Shown here: positions 1 to 6,375 of the stretch, piece by piece
Layout of the letters: the number at the start of each line of letters is the position of its first letter
How positions within the stretch are numbered: the stretch's first letter is position 1
Assembly (NCBI GenBank): GCA_964497185.1
Contig: CAZCBX010000006.1
Location: 1-64,000, forward strand
Origin: CAZCBX01 sp964497185
GTDB taxonomy: Bacteria; Bdellovibrionota_G; JALEGL01; JAGRMV01
DNA: 64,000 nt
Direction: 5' to 3'
Made by a program: the position numbers and the translations under genes
Notes under the pieces: model-generated
Seen by the model: the letters and a program-made list of their open reading frames with translations, nothing else
Databases searched by the model: none
What the model was told of the DNA's origin: nothing

Positions 1-55
1 TCTCTATCTCAAATGCTTGTTGTTACTTTTTTTATATGGCGCGCCCGACAGGATT
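1..55 (-). repeat. Distal partial copy of tRNA-Arg(TCT) 3' end plus downstream flank
   Basis: These 55 bases repeat 175-229 exactly. Positions 37-55 are the last 19 nt of tRNA-Arg(TCT) and 1-36 are its A/T-rich downstream flank; the repeat may run past the window edge. The copy lacks the rest of the tRNA, so it is a fragment and not a gene. It lies distal to the 3'-side element at 56-174. Confidence 0.9.
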
Positions 56-174
56 AGGCCAGTATTTCCGCTGGCTTACGCCAGCAAAAATCTGGCATAA
101 GCTGCGTGCTAACTCGCTTTGCTCGAAGCACGGCTAAAACCTGTTCAGGCTCGAATCACTACCCGATCTTCAAA
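56..174 (-). repeat. 3'-side tRNA element at tRNA-Arg(TCT), containing module M
   Basis: Read on the minus strand, the segment starts after the tRNA flank with an inverted copy of the host T-arm (GATTCGAGCCTG; the reverse complement of the real T-arm reads GATTCGAACCTG). It continues as module M at 140-57: GTTTTAG, hairpin 1 (CGTGCT/AGCACG arms), CTTATGCCA, hairpin 2 (CCAG..ATTT..GCTGGC/GCCAGC..AAAT..CTGG), TGGCC. It then joins directly to the duplicated tRNA 3' end. The same architecture recurs at the His, Leu, Val and Asp loci. Confidence 0.8.
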
Positions 175-210
175 TCTCTATCTCAAATGCTTGTTGTTAC
201 TTTTTTTATA

Positions 211-287
211 TGGCGCGCCCGACAGGATTCGAACCTGTGACCCACAGCTTAGAAGGCTGTTGCTCTATCCAGCTGAGCTACGGGCGC
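211..287 (-). tRNA. tRNA-Arg(TCT)
   Basis: A 77-nt cloverleaf on the minus strand with a perfect acceptor stem (GCGCCCG with CGGGCGC), G discriminator and encoded CCA. The anticodon stem is ACAGC/GCTGT around loop CTTCTAA, giving anticodon TCT for AGA codons. The T-arm is ACAGGTTCGAATCCTGT. A promoter (TTGAGC, 17 bp, TATAGA) lies upstream at 303-331. Partial copies of both ends flank the gene (1-55 and 443-526). Confidence 0.97.
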
Positions 288-302
288 TTTTTAAGAGTTC
301 TT

Positions 303-331
303 TCTATATCCTTCTACTGTATGCAGCTCAA
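303..331 (-). promoter_or_regulatory. Promoter of tRNA-Arg(TCT)
   Basis: On the minus strand, -35 TTGAGC (331-326), a 17-bp spacer and -10 TATAGA (308-303) sit about 15 bases before the mature 5' end at 287. The same -35 hexamer with TATACG precedes tRNA-Arg(TCG). The whole promoter is duplicated at 475-503, ahead of the truncated tRNA copy. Confidence 0.6.
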
Positions 332-354
332 GTATAGATTGTAAAAAGCTGGAT

Positions 355-442
355 CGATATGGAGGTCTCGCAAGCTCGACCCTTATATGGCTGCTCGCGC
401 TGTGCGAAAGCAATGCTTTCGCTAGTCTAAAGCGCTCACGAT
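355..442 (-). repeat. 5'-side tRNA element at tRNA-Arg(TCT)
   Basis: This 88-bp insert lies between two 84-bp identical copies (271-354 and 443-526) of the tRNA promoter plus the tRNA 5' end as far as AGCTCAGCT. On the minus strand it reads ATCGTGAGCGC, a hairpin (GCGAAAGCA/TGCTTTCGC), GCGCGAGCAG, then a second hairpin GGTC-GAGCTTGCGA-GACC, then TCC and ..ATCG. It is homologous to the three elements before tRNA-Arg(TCG) at 23.5-23.9 kb. The junction ends in ATCCAGCT, the reverse complement of the host D-arm AGCTGGAT. Confidence 0.85.
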
Positions 443-526
443 AGCTGAGCTACGGGCGCTTTTTAAGAGTTCTTTCTATATCCTTCTACTGTATGCAGCT
501 CAAGTATAGATTGTAAAAAGCTGGAT
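443..526 (-). repeat. Duplicated promoter and 5' fragment of tRNA-Arg(TCT)
   Basis: An exact 84-bp copy of 271-354, comprising the tRNA upstream region with promoter hexamers (498-503 and 475-480) and the first 17 nt of the tRNA. The tRNA sequence breaks off inside the D-arm where the 5'-side element begins. If the promoter works, transcripts would carry a tRNA 5' end followed by the element's hairpins. Confidence 0.85.
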
Positions 527-543
527 TCACATGAAACTGAACA

Positions 544-565
544 GACAAGCGGAAACAAGCTTGTC
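544..565. repeat. Short hairpin between the tRNA-Arg and tRNA-His repeats
   Basis: GACAAGC and GCTTGTC arms flank an 8-nt loop, just outside the outermost tRNA-Arg(TCT) repeat. It may be a worn-down 5'-side element, but too little is left to be sure. Confidence 0.35.
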
Positions 566-601
566 CTATGCTACAAAATCGTATAAAAGCATCATTCATC
601 T

Positions 602-645
602 TCTATATGGTGGGTATAGCTCAGTTGGTTAGAGCGCTTGGTTGT
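602..645 (+). repeat. 5' fragment of tRNA-His with upstream flank
   Basis: These 44 bp are identical to 776-819. They cover a few upstream bases and tRNA-His from its 5' end to GGTTGT inside the anticodon loop, where the tRNA sequence stops. It cannot fold as a tRNA. Confidence 0.88.
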
Positions 646-775
646 CTCGTGAGCAGCCAAAATCCACCCAAAGCGAAAGCTTTGGAGGATGCGAGCAGCA
701 GTATATAAACATCGCGAAGCGATTCCAGGGGTCACAACCTTGGCGTACGATGAAAAATAAGGCTTCAAACACACA
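646..775 (+). repeat. 5'-side tRNA element at tRNA-His
   Basis: A 130-bp insert between the tRNA-His 5' fragment and the flank of the complete gene. It has the same order of parts as the Arg elements: TCGTGAGCAG, a long hairpin (ATCC..CCAAAGC/GCTTTGG..GGAT), GCGAGCAG, TATATA, and a second hairpin (ATCGC-GAA-GCGAT) followed by TCC. It then carries GGGTCACAACC at 729-739, the reverse complement of the tRNA-His anticodon segment GGTTGTGACCC that spans the break point. Both stems differ from those of the Arg elements. Confidence 0.75.
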
Positions 776-782
776 TCTATAT

Positions 783-860
783 GGTGGGTATAGCTCAGTT
801 GGTTAGAGCGCTTGGTTGTGACCCAAGAGGTCGCGGGTTCAAATCCCGTTACTCACCCCA
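783..860 (+). tRNA. tRNA-His(GTG)
   Basis: A 78-nt tRNA with encoded CCA. The anticodon stem CTTGG/CCAAG encloses TTGTGAC, giving anticodon GTG. As expected for histidine tRNA, an extra 5' G (783) can pair with a C discriminator. Fragments of its 5' part (602-645) and 3' part (1014-1035, 1141-1150) flank it. Confidence 0.97.
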
Positions 861-1014
861 TTCAAAGCACGTAAAATCAATATACGTAAAGACTCGATAT
901 AGAGCTCTAATTATTTGAACACGCAAAGGGTTTTAGAAACTGTAGGGAGCATAGCGACCGTACAGATTCTTATGTCTAGATTTTTCCTTACCAAAGGACA
1001 GGGAAAATCTGACC
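861..1014 (+). repeat. 3'-side element with module M at tRNA-His
   Basis: After the tRNA flank comes ATTTGAAC, the reverse complement of the host T-arm, then module M at 930-1014. M reads GTTTTAG, hairpin 1 (AACTGT/ACAGATT arms), CTTATGTC, hairpin 2 (AGATTTT/AAAATCT with inner CCTT/AAGG) and TGACC. It abuts a second copy of the tRNA 3' end. Confidence 0.78.
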
Positions 1015-1035
1015 AAATCCCGTTACTCACCCCAT
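1014..1035 (+). repeat. Second copy of tRNA-His 3' end
   Basis: These 22 bases match 840-861: the 3' half of the T-arm, the acceptor strand and CCA. They are preceded directly by the TGACC end of module M and not by tRNA sequence, so this is a fragment. Confidence 0.85.
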
Positions 1036-1150
1036 CCTCGTTTGCAACTCATTGTTTCGTGCGTGTCGATATAAACTTTGAAGATCAATCTAGGATTTGA
1101 ACAACGTTCATCTGTTTGTTGTGTCGTTCTCGCTCCATGGCGTTACTCAC
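1036..1150 (+). repeat. Second 3'-side element at tRNA-His, without module M
   Basis: It contains GGATTTGAAC-AAC-GTTCA (1093-1110), an inverted T-arm hairpin, and ends in CTCCATGG (1133-1140). CGTTACTCAC (1141-1150), a third and shorter copy of the tRNA-His 3' end, follows. The CTCCATGG end is shared with the Leu and Asp elements. No module M is present. Confidence 0.65.
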
Positions 1151-1164
1151 TTTGGTATTGGATT

Positions 1165-1917
1165 TTATTTTTTAAAGTTTACAATTTCCGTGATGATTGA
1201 AGCCAGCTCTTCCGTTTTGGAAAAAAATGGGGAATGATCTGTGTCTAATTCGTAAACTCTCTCACATGATTGTTGAGTGATCGTAAAATCTTGAAAACTC
1301 GGAAGTAATGCTCGGTCTTGCAGGCATTTTATATAGTACTTTGGTATTTTCCCATAAAGCCCATCTGTCAGTCGCACTTTTTCTTCCAAAGGAGCTTTGG
1401 CTTGCCAGCAAACATTTTTTTTCGCAAAAGCTACCTGTTCTGGTGTACAAAGATGGTAAAAAGATTCTTGAATTCCTTGTGGCGAAACTCTGAAACTTTT
1501 ACGATCTGGACCAAAGAGAAGATGTTTGCTTACAGCAGATCCTTTATTTTGATCTCTCATCTGACTCCAGCTTTCTCCATCTTGAAGAAGAACAGAAGCC
1601 ACGTAAATCAGCTTCAACACTTTTTCCGCATGCCTCTGTGCAACACTACTTGCAACCATACCTCCCATACTATGACCAACCAAAATGACAGGCTTTTTTT
1701 CTGCTTTAATGATGTCTTCTACCGAAGTAATATACGCCTCTAGTGAAACCTTTTCTAAGGGTGTTTCGTCTTGCCCATGCCCTGGAAGATCTTTGGCAAT
1801 ACATCGAAAGCCACGCATTTTTAAGGATAGCAAGAGTTCTTTCCAGCACCATGCTCCATGCCAAGCTCCATGGATAAAAATAATGCAATAATCTTTCATT
1901 GATTCGCTATTTTTCAA
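1165..1917 (-). CDS. Alpha/beta hydrolase
   Basis: A 250-aa single-domain alpha/beta hydrolase. The start (IFIHGAWHGAWCW, oxyanion region) and the nucleophile elbow GHSMGG (Ser83) resemble the plant-type esterase/hydroxynitrile-lyase branch. An Asp in LQDRAL and a His in DTDHSPF (about His228) complete a plausible catalytic triad. No signal peptide is seen, so a cytoplasmic esterase or lyase is likely; the substrate cannot be read from sequence. Starts at Met1 or Met7 are both possible. It lies 13 bp downstream of the toxin-antitoxin pair on the same strand and could be read through from it. Confidence 0.85.
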   Translation of the reverse strand: MKNSESMKDYCIIFIHGAWHGAWCWKELLLSLKMRGFRCIAKDLPGHGQDETPLEKVSLEAYITSVEDIIKAEKKPVILVGHSMGGMVASSVAQRHAEKVLKLIYVASVLLQDGESWSQMRDQNKGSAVSKHLLFGPDRKSFRVSPQGIQESFYHLCTPEQVAFAKKNVCWQAKAPLEEKVRLTDGLYGKIPKYYIKCLQDRALLPSFQDFTITQQSCERVYELDTDHSPFFSKTEELASIITEIVNFKK

Positions 1918-1930
1918 AATAGAAATGTGT

Positions 1931-2389
1931 TCATGCAGCCAACAGCTCTGCCGAAAGCGTGACGGGTTCCTGAGATGGTTGCTTTGGCTCTTCTAAATCT
2001 TCATACAGTTCTTTAAAAGCTTTTGGCTTGGCTTTGAGCTGGTTAATGATGAAGAGTCGAATGTCTTTCTCTGTGGTCCAGTTCATATTGGTTGCTTTCT
2101 TGTTGAAAGCCTCCCATTTCATGACAGCTTGATAGGACTTTTGACCAAAGCGATCTGAAAACTGTGTAAGTGTTTTTTGAAAATGCTGGCGAATAAACTT
2201 TACCTCGGCACCTGTGAGCCGAGCTGGTTTGCAGGCAAGTGCATGAAGAACACACTTTGCATAAATCTTGTAATTAATATCAGGAGTTTGAACGCCACGA
2301 ACTTCAATCATGGGTGGATTGAGAAGTACAACAGGAAAGCCAAAACCTTCATCGATCCATGTTTTGATTTTTTTTGTCTTTTTGCTCAT
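1931..2389 (-). CDS. HTH antitoxin-like regulator (MqsA/HigA-like)
   Basis: A 152-aa protein. Residues about 58-115 (LTGAEVKFIRQHF, then FSDRFG and VMKWE) fit an XRE-type helix-turn-helix of the kind in YgiT/MqsA antitoxins. There is no N-terminal zinc CxxC pair. The gene follows the DUF4258-like gene by 18 bp, the toxin-first order common in MqsRA/HigBA modules. Inference: it neutralises the upstream protein and represses the operon through the palindrome at 2720-2734. The C-terminal tail (DLEEPKQPSQEP) looks unstructured. Confidence 0.65.
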   Translation of the reverse strand: MSKKTKKIKTWIDEGFGFPVVLLNPPMIEVRGVQTPDINYKIYAKCVLHALACKPARLTGAEVKFIRQHFQKTLTQFSDRFGQKSYQAVMKWEAFNKKATNMNWTTEKDIRLFIINQLKAKPKAFKELYEDLEEPKQPSQEPVTLSAELLAA

Positions 2390-2407
2390 GTTTTTTCGCT
2401 CTCTTCA

Positions 2408-2719
2408 TTACTTCGTCAAATCAATAGCTGTAATAATCAGCATCTTATTTTCAAAAGATACGATAATGCGTAATTCACGCTCATCAATGGTTTTACCTCG
2501 TATGGCATAGTTCCAAACTTGGTAAAATTCATCCAGTGTATCCTTTTTCTTTTCATGCCACCCAGTTTCGAGCACATACTCCATCTCACTACGTAAGATT
2601 TTGCGCTGGCTTTTTCGCAAAGTCGCATGGGTCGTATCCAAGTAGTCACCTTTTTCAGCCGCGCGCCTCACTTTGGCAAGTAGGGCTGTTGAGGTAAGTT
2701 TTTGGATGCTTTTCTTCAT
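2408..2719 (-). CDS. DUF4258-like putative toxin
   Basis: A 103-aa basic protein resembling DUF4258 proteins: THATLRKSQRKILRSEMEYVLETG in the N-terminal half, and a beta-rich end (RELRIIVSFENKMLIITAIDL). Such proteins are often RelE/BrnT-fold toxins, and here the partner is an HTH antitoxin-like gene 18 bp downstream. Toxicity is inferred from family and context; no catalytic residues are assigned. The start codon directly abuts a perfect palindrome. Confidence 0.6.
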   Translation of the reverse strand: MKKSIQKLTSTALLAKVRRAAEKGDYLDTTHATLRKSQRKILRSEMEYVLETGWHEKKKDTLDEFYQVWNYAIRGKTIDERELRIIVSFENKMLIITAIDLTK

Positions 2720-2734
2720 TATAACTCAGTTATA
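2720..2734. promoter_or_regulatory. Candidate operator of the toxin-antitoxin operon
   Basis: TATAACT-C-AGTTATA is a perfect 15-bp palindrome touching the start codon of the putative toxin gene. MqsA and related antitoxins bind short palindromes of this kind in their own promoters. It may also overlap the -10 region of the operon. Confidence 0.5.
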
Positions 2735-2987
2735 TATCGTCAATCAAGGTTAAAATATATTTTAAATTTAATAACTTAAAATAGGTATGATGACGTGTAG
2801 ATGTCATATTGATCGACTTACCATACATGAAATGGGTATTTTGGTGGAAGATTTTACCCAATTGATGTGCTCAAGCAGCTCTATCTTTTGGTTCACAAAT
2901 AAGTCTTGTAAGTGACCCCTTTCAAATCACTATGTGTTCAAAATCATTGACCTGATAAAAAATGATAGACCTCTTGTTGGCCTTTAT

Positions 2988-4004
2988 TTAAGACTCCAAA
3001 GCGTAAATCGTGGCCAACTTCTCAAAACTAGCCTTACGAAGTGTATTGTCATAACAATTGCTCACCAACATCACTTCATCCACATTGTACGATTGGACCA
3101 ATGCATCCACTTGGTCTTTGCATTCTTGGGGGGATCCCAAGATCATATTGGCCATTCGTTTTTCAAAAGTCTCTCTTGAAACATCAGATATGCTTTCCAA
3201 GTCAAAACTTTCTGGGTTTTTGTATTTGAAGGAACGATCGCCAGGGTTGTTTTGCAAATCAACATGCAGCATCGCATCGGATAAAGCGATTTTTTTGGCT
3301 TCTGCTTGATTGTCTGCACACACAATGTTTAGCGCCAGCATCGCATACGGTTTGTCCAAATATGCAGAGGGCACAAATTCTGATTGGTAGGCATGGATGA
3401 TGCCTGGGTTTTTATGGCTGGTGCCTGGAAAAATACCATGGATGTATGGCAATCCATGCTTTGCCGCCAGCAATGCGCTCGTTTTTTTTGTACCCGAAAT
3501 CCAAAAATCGATTGTGGGAACTGTATGGTCCACCATGGCATACTCCATTGGCCTGCTTTGAGAGTCGAATGCCCTTAGAAGCTTAACCAATTTTTGTTCG
3601 TAATATTCATTTTTAGCATGAACAGGGTTGGGAAATGCCATCTCGGTGATACAGTCTTGATCTGGACCCAAGTCGCGGCCGATGCCAATGTCGATCCTGG
3701 GTCCGTGCAGGGATGACAATACAGATACGATTTCTGCAACCTTGTATGGGCTGTAGTGATTCAGTAAAATGCTGCCGCTACCAAGTCTGATTTTGGACGT
3801 CTGAGAAGCTACGCTCGCGATCATAACCTCTGGAGAAAAGCCTGCAAATCCACCCATGGCATGTTGTTCAGCAAACCAGAACCGATGAAAACCCAATTGT
3901 TCACAGGCTTGGACGAGCTTCACTGTATTTTTCAAGGCATGGGCGATGCCTTCTCCTTCTCTAACAGGGCTTTGATCTAGAACACTGATTTTGAATGGTT
4001 GCAT
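2988..4004 (-). CDS. LLM-class flavin-dependent oxidoreductase
   Basis: A 338-aa bacterial luciferase-like TIM-barrel protein. Family signatures include the N-terminal SVLDQSPVREG, FHRFWFAEQHAM, the strand KIRLGSGSILLNHYSP and IDIGIGRDLG. The length and these motifs fit the MsnO8-type subgroup, which uses FMN or F420. The substrate is unknown. It is alone in its transcription unit, with 268 bp of sequence lacking clear features on its 3' side. Confidence 0.88.
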   Translation of the reverse strand: MQPFKISVLDQSPVREGEGIAHALKNTVKLVQACEQLGFHRFWFAEQHAMGGFAGFSPEVMIASVASQTSKIRLGSGSILLNHYSPYKVAEIVSVLSSLHGPRIDIGIGRDLGPDQDCITEMAFPNPVHAKNEYYEQKLVKLLRAFDSQSRPMEYAMVDHTVPTIDFWISGTKKTSALLAAKHGLPYIHGIFPGTSHKNPGIIHAYQSEFVPSAYLDKPYAMLALNIVCADNQAEAKKIALSDAMLHVDLQNNPGDRSFKYKNPESFDLESISDVSRETFEKRMANMILGSPQECKDQVDALVQSYNVDEVMLVSNCYDNTLRKASFEKLATIYALES

Positions 4005-4076
4005 GGTTATATTTTTTATACCATATTATCGTACGCAGTCATGTTGGGTATCCGATTGATTAGAAATTAAATAATG

Positions 4077-4132
4077 TGGGGTCCATTACCGGAATCGTAA
4101 TGGATTGATTGCGATTCCGGTATTGGCCCCCA
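4077..4132. repeat. Long imperfect hairpin with an alternative fold
   Basis: TGGGG, CCA and TACCGGAATCG on the left pair with CGATTCCGGTA, TGG and CCCA on the right, giving about 19 pairs. The left arm also forms a competing hairpin, TCCATTAC/GTAATGGA (4082-4104), that cannot coexist with the long stem. The hairpin lies in the 309-bp gap (4005-4313) between two divergent genes; nothing else is visible there. Confidence 0.6.
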
Positions 4133-4313
4133 GATTTATATAAAAAGCTCGTTGCCTTTCATTTGCGGCACCTATCGTTGGATATGCGCTGGCTATCGGA
4201 GGTAAGATTTATTCAGGGGTGGTTTTTCGTACATTTGGGTTGAACCCACAGCAATGGTGATGATGATTCCCCCGATCAGATTTTGCCATCTGTACAACAA
4301 AAGGAGAAAGATT

Positions 4314-4508
4314 ATGTCAAAAGGAGACGTCAAAAATCCATCCACCGATGGACGTGTAAAAGGGAATAACCCAAAATCTTCAGGTCGTGGTGGCAACACA
4401 ACACCTGAAAACCAACATACCAAAGGCCGCGGCCCATCCAAAAGCCAAAGCTCTCCAGGCCGTGGTGGCAACACCAAACCTGAAAACCAACACACGCGCA
4501 ATTCTTAA
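4314..4508 (+). CDS. Small Gly/Arg-rich repeat protein
   Basis: 64 residues, MSKGDVKNPSTDGRV to the end. The start at 4314 is chosen because AAGGAG lies 7-13 bases upstream; an in-frame ATG at 4254 has no such site. The protein is a tandem repeat: SSGRGGNTTPENQHT and SPGRGGNTKPENQHT, separated by a KGRGPSKSQ linker. It is highly polar and basic, without hydrophobic core residues, so probably disordered. RGG-like boxes suggest nucleic-acid contact, but this is only inference. A hairpin terminator follows at 4530-4559. Confidence 0.7.
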   Translation: MSKGDVKNPSTDGRVKGNNPKSSGRGGNTTPENQHTKGRGPSKSQSSPGRGGNTKPENQHTRNS

Positions 4509-4529
4509 ACTGCGCTTTGTGGCCATAAG

Positions 4530-4559
4530 CCCAATGGGAGAGTGATCTCACCCATTGGG
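4530..4559 (+). terminator. Terminator hairpin after the Gly/Arg-rich gene
   Basis: CCCAATGGG and CCCATTGGG arms flank a 12-nt loop, 22 bp after the stop codon, followed by a modest T-rich stretch. It sits between converging genes and may serve both. Confidence 0.6.
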
Positions 4560-4606
4560 TGATGGTTTTGCCCTCATCTACTTTTCTTCATAAATTTCCT
4601 TACTCC

Positions 4607-6313
4607 TTACTCATTTTGATACACCACCACCGAATTACGGGTTTGTTTGGCCTGATACATCGCCTGATCGGCTTTTTCATACATGGTGGCATAACTTAAA
4701 TTTTCAGTGATCTGGCTGGCGTGTACAACCCCAATGCTGACCGTCATGGGTGAGCCTTGGGCAGAGGCATGTTCAAAAGGGTATTGCACCACGGCGTGGC
4801 GCACTTTTTCGGCAATGTTAAAAGCCGCTTCCATGGGGGCCATATCGACAAATATCCCGAACTCTTCCCCACCCAGCCGTGCCAAGGTGTCTTCACTTCG
4901 AATTTGATTTTGTACACATCTTGCAAAATCAATCAGCATGCGATCTCCCGCGGGGTGGCCGTGCGCATCATTGTATTGTTTAAAATGGTCAATGTCTAAA
5001 ATCAGCAGTGCAGACTGGGGCGTCGTGTTTTGTTGGAGGGCGTGATCTACCCTGATCGCAAAAGATTCGTGATTGTACAAGCCGGTCATGGGATCGAGTT
5101 TGACTTTTTCTTGTAGCACTTTTTTCTCACGCTGATCTTTCAGGGCTTGGGTGTGTTCTCGTGCCAACATCATGCTTAGGCTCAGGATGTACAAGGTAAA
5201 ACCATACGGTGAAATTTTAATCAGTCCTGGATCCATGTATTGCTGGTACAGATCAAAAACCATGCAAAATACCATGACACCGTAGGATAAGAACATGGCC
5301 GAATACAACCAATCGCGGTGCTTAAGGAGCAAACGAATGTTGACATACCCTGCATACAAAAACAAAGGCATGAACACCATCAACCAGAAGAAATGAATGG
5401 AAACCAAAGCCAGTTTGTTGGAGCCTCTTAGGGCCAGAGCAAATACCAAAGCTCCCACGACCACAGCACGCAATATTTGATGCACGGTTTGAGAAACGCG
5501 CAATTGGGTGTGTTGAAAAAAGAGAAAAATGCAGTAACCGGACAACACCGAAGACACATAATGCAATTTTACCGTAAACCACCAGGCAATGCCCATGTAA
5601 CTTTGGATAAAAGACATGGAAAGGATAAACAGCGCAAGAGAAATGCTTAACAAAGAAAAGTAAATAAATTTTTCATCCAGCTTGTAAAAAAACCAAACCA
5701 AAGCATGATACAGCGCCAAAAAAATCAATGAGATGGCAAAAGCAAACGGCAAAAAAGTTCGGAAAAAATTGTATATGGCTTTTTGATGAAACGCGCTGAC
5801 ACTGTTTTCAACTGCTGGTTTTTGATACACCACCCCACCCGCAAACGGGCCGACATGATTCACCCATATTTTTACGGTATGTTTTCCAATTCTTGAAAAT
5901 GCTTTGGGTAGATCATAGGTGCGCCAATCGTGCACACCGATTTCGGCAGACCGTCCATACTGCGTTTGTCCGATGTATTCAGCGCCGATCCACACTTGAT
6001 CTTGATCGCCAATGGGCCCCAAATTCAGCACCAGCGCCTCACGGGTAAGGTCCTGGTGCATGGTGTAAGTGCCAAAGTATGTGTATTGAACCCCTTCCAA
6101 CCGATTGGAAGCATCCAATGGTTTGGGTGTCCCCGTTTTTTTGCATGACGGTTGACTGGGATGGTCAACCAGGCCTTTGCATAAAATCCAGTTTTCAATG
6201 GCAATTTTTGTGGTGGGCTGCGGGCCACAAGCATGCAGGCCAAGGACACATAACAAAAGCAATATCCATCTTATTTTCTGATTGCGTATTGTAGGAAGAA
6301 AGAAACCCATCAT
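4607..6313 (-). CDS. Membrane diguanylate cyclase (7TM plus GGDEF)
   Basis: 568 aa. The N-terminus is hydrophobic with a lipobox-like LHAC, followed by a beta-rich extracytoplasmic region (about 35-180) resembling the 7TMR-DISM sensor class. About seven membrane helices span 180-390. A short coiled coil leads to a GGDEF domain (about 405-565) with DPMTGLYNHESF, DIDHFK and active-site GGEEF near residue 480. An RxxD (RSED) five residues before GGEEF is a complete product-inhibition site. It should therefore make cyclic di-GMP in response to a periplasmic or membrane signal. It is the last leftward gene after the TonB operon, separated by 62 bp. Confidence 0.92.
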   Translation of the reverse strand: MMGFFLPTIRNQKIRWILLLLCVLGLHACGPQPTTKIAIENWILCKGLVDHPSQPSCKKTGTPKPLDASNRLEGVQYTYFGTYTMHQDLTREALVLNLGPIGDQDQVWIGAEYIGQTQYGRSAEIGVHDWRTYDLPKAFSRIGKHTVKIWVNHVGPFAGGVVYQKPAVENSVSAFHQKAIYNFFRTFLPFAFAISLIFLALYHALVWFFYKLDEKFIYFSLLSISLALFILSMSFIQSYMGIAWWFTVKLHYVSSVLSGYCIFLFFQHTQLRVSQTVHQILRAVVVGALVFALALRGSNKLALVSIHFFWLMVFMPLFLYAGYVNIRLLLKHRDWLYSAMFLSYGVMVFCMVFDLYQQYMDPGLIKISPYGFTLYILSLSMMLAREHTQALKDQREKKVLQEKVKLDPMTGLYNHESFAIRVDHALQQNTTPQSALLILDIDHFKQYNDAHGHPAGDRMLIDFARCVQNQIRSEDTLARLGGEEFGIFVDMAPMEAAFNIAEKVRHAVVQYPFEHASAQGSPMTVSIGVVHASQITENLSYATMYEKADQAMYQAKQTRNSVVVYQNE

Positions 6314-6375
6314 CTCATGTGTTTAAGTAAAGGATGTCGTGAGAAAATACAATGTTTCAAGATGCTTCATGACGC

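Noticed and set aside
57..140. Module M as an integron attC site
   Set aside because: The fold with unpaired bases is reminiscent, but the ends do not fit the RYYYAAC/GTTRRRY core sites, there is no intI gene and there are no cassettes.
592..774. Short open frame across the His element
   Set aside because: It lies wholly within the tRNA-His 5' fragment and hairpin insert; coding potential is an accident of the repeat.
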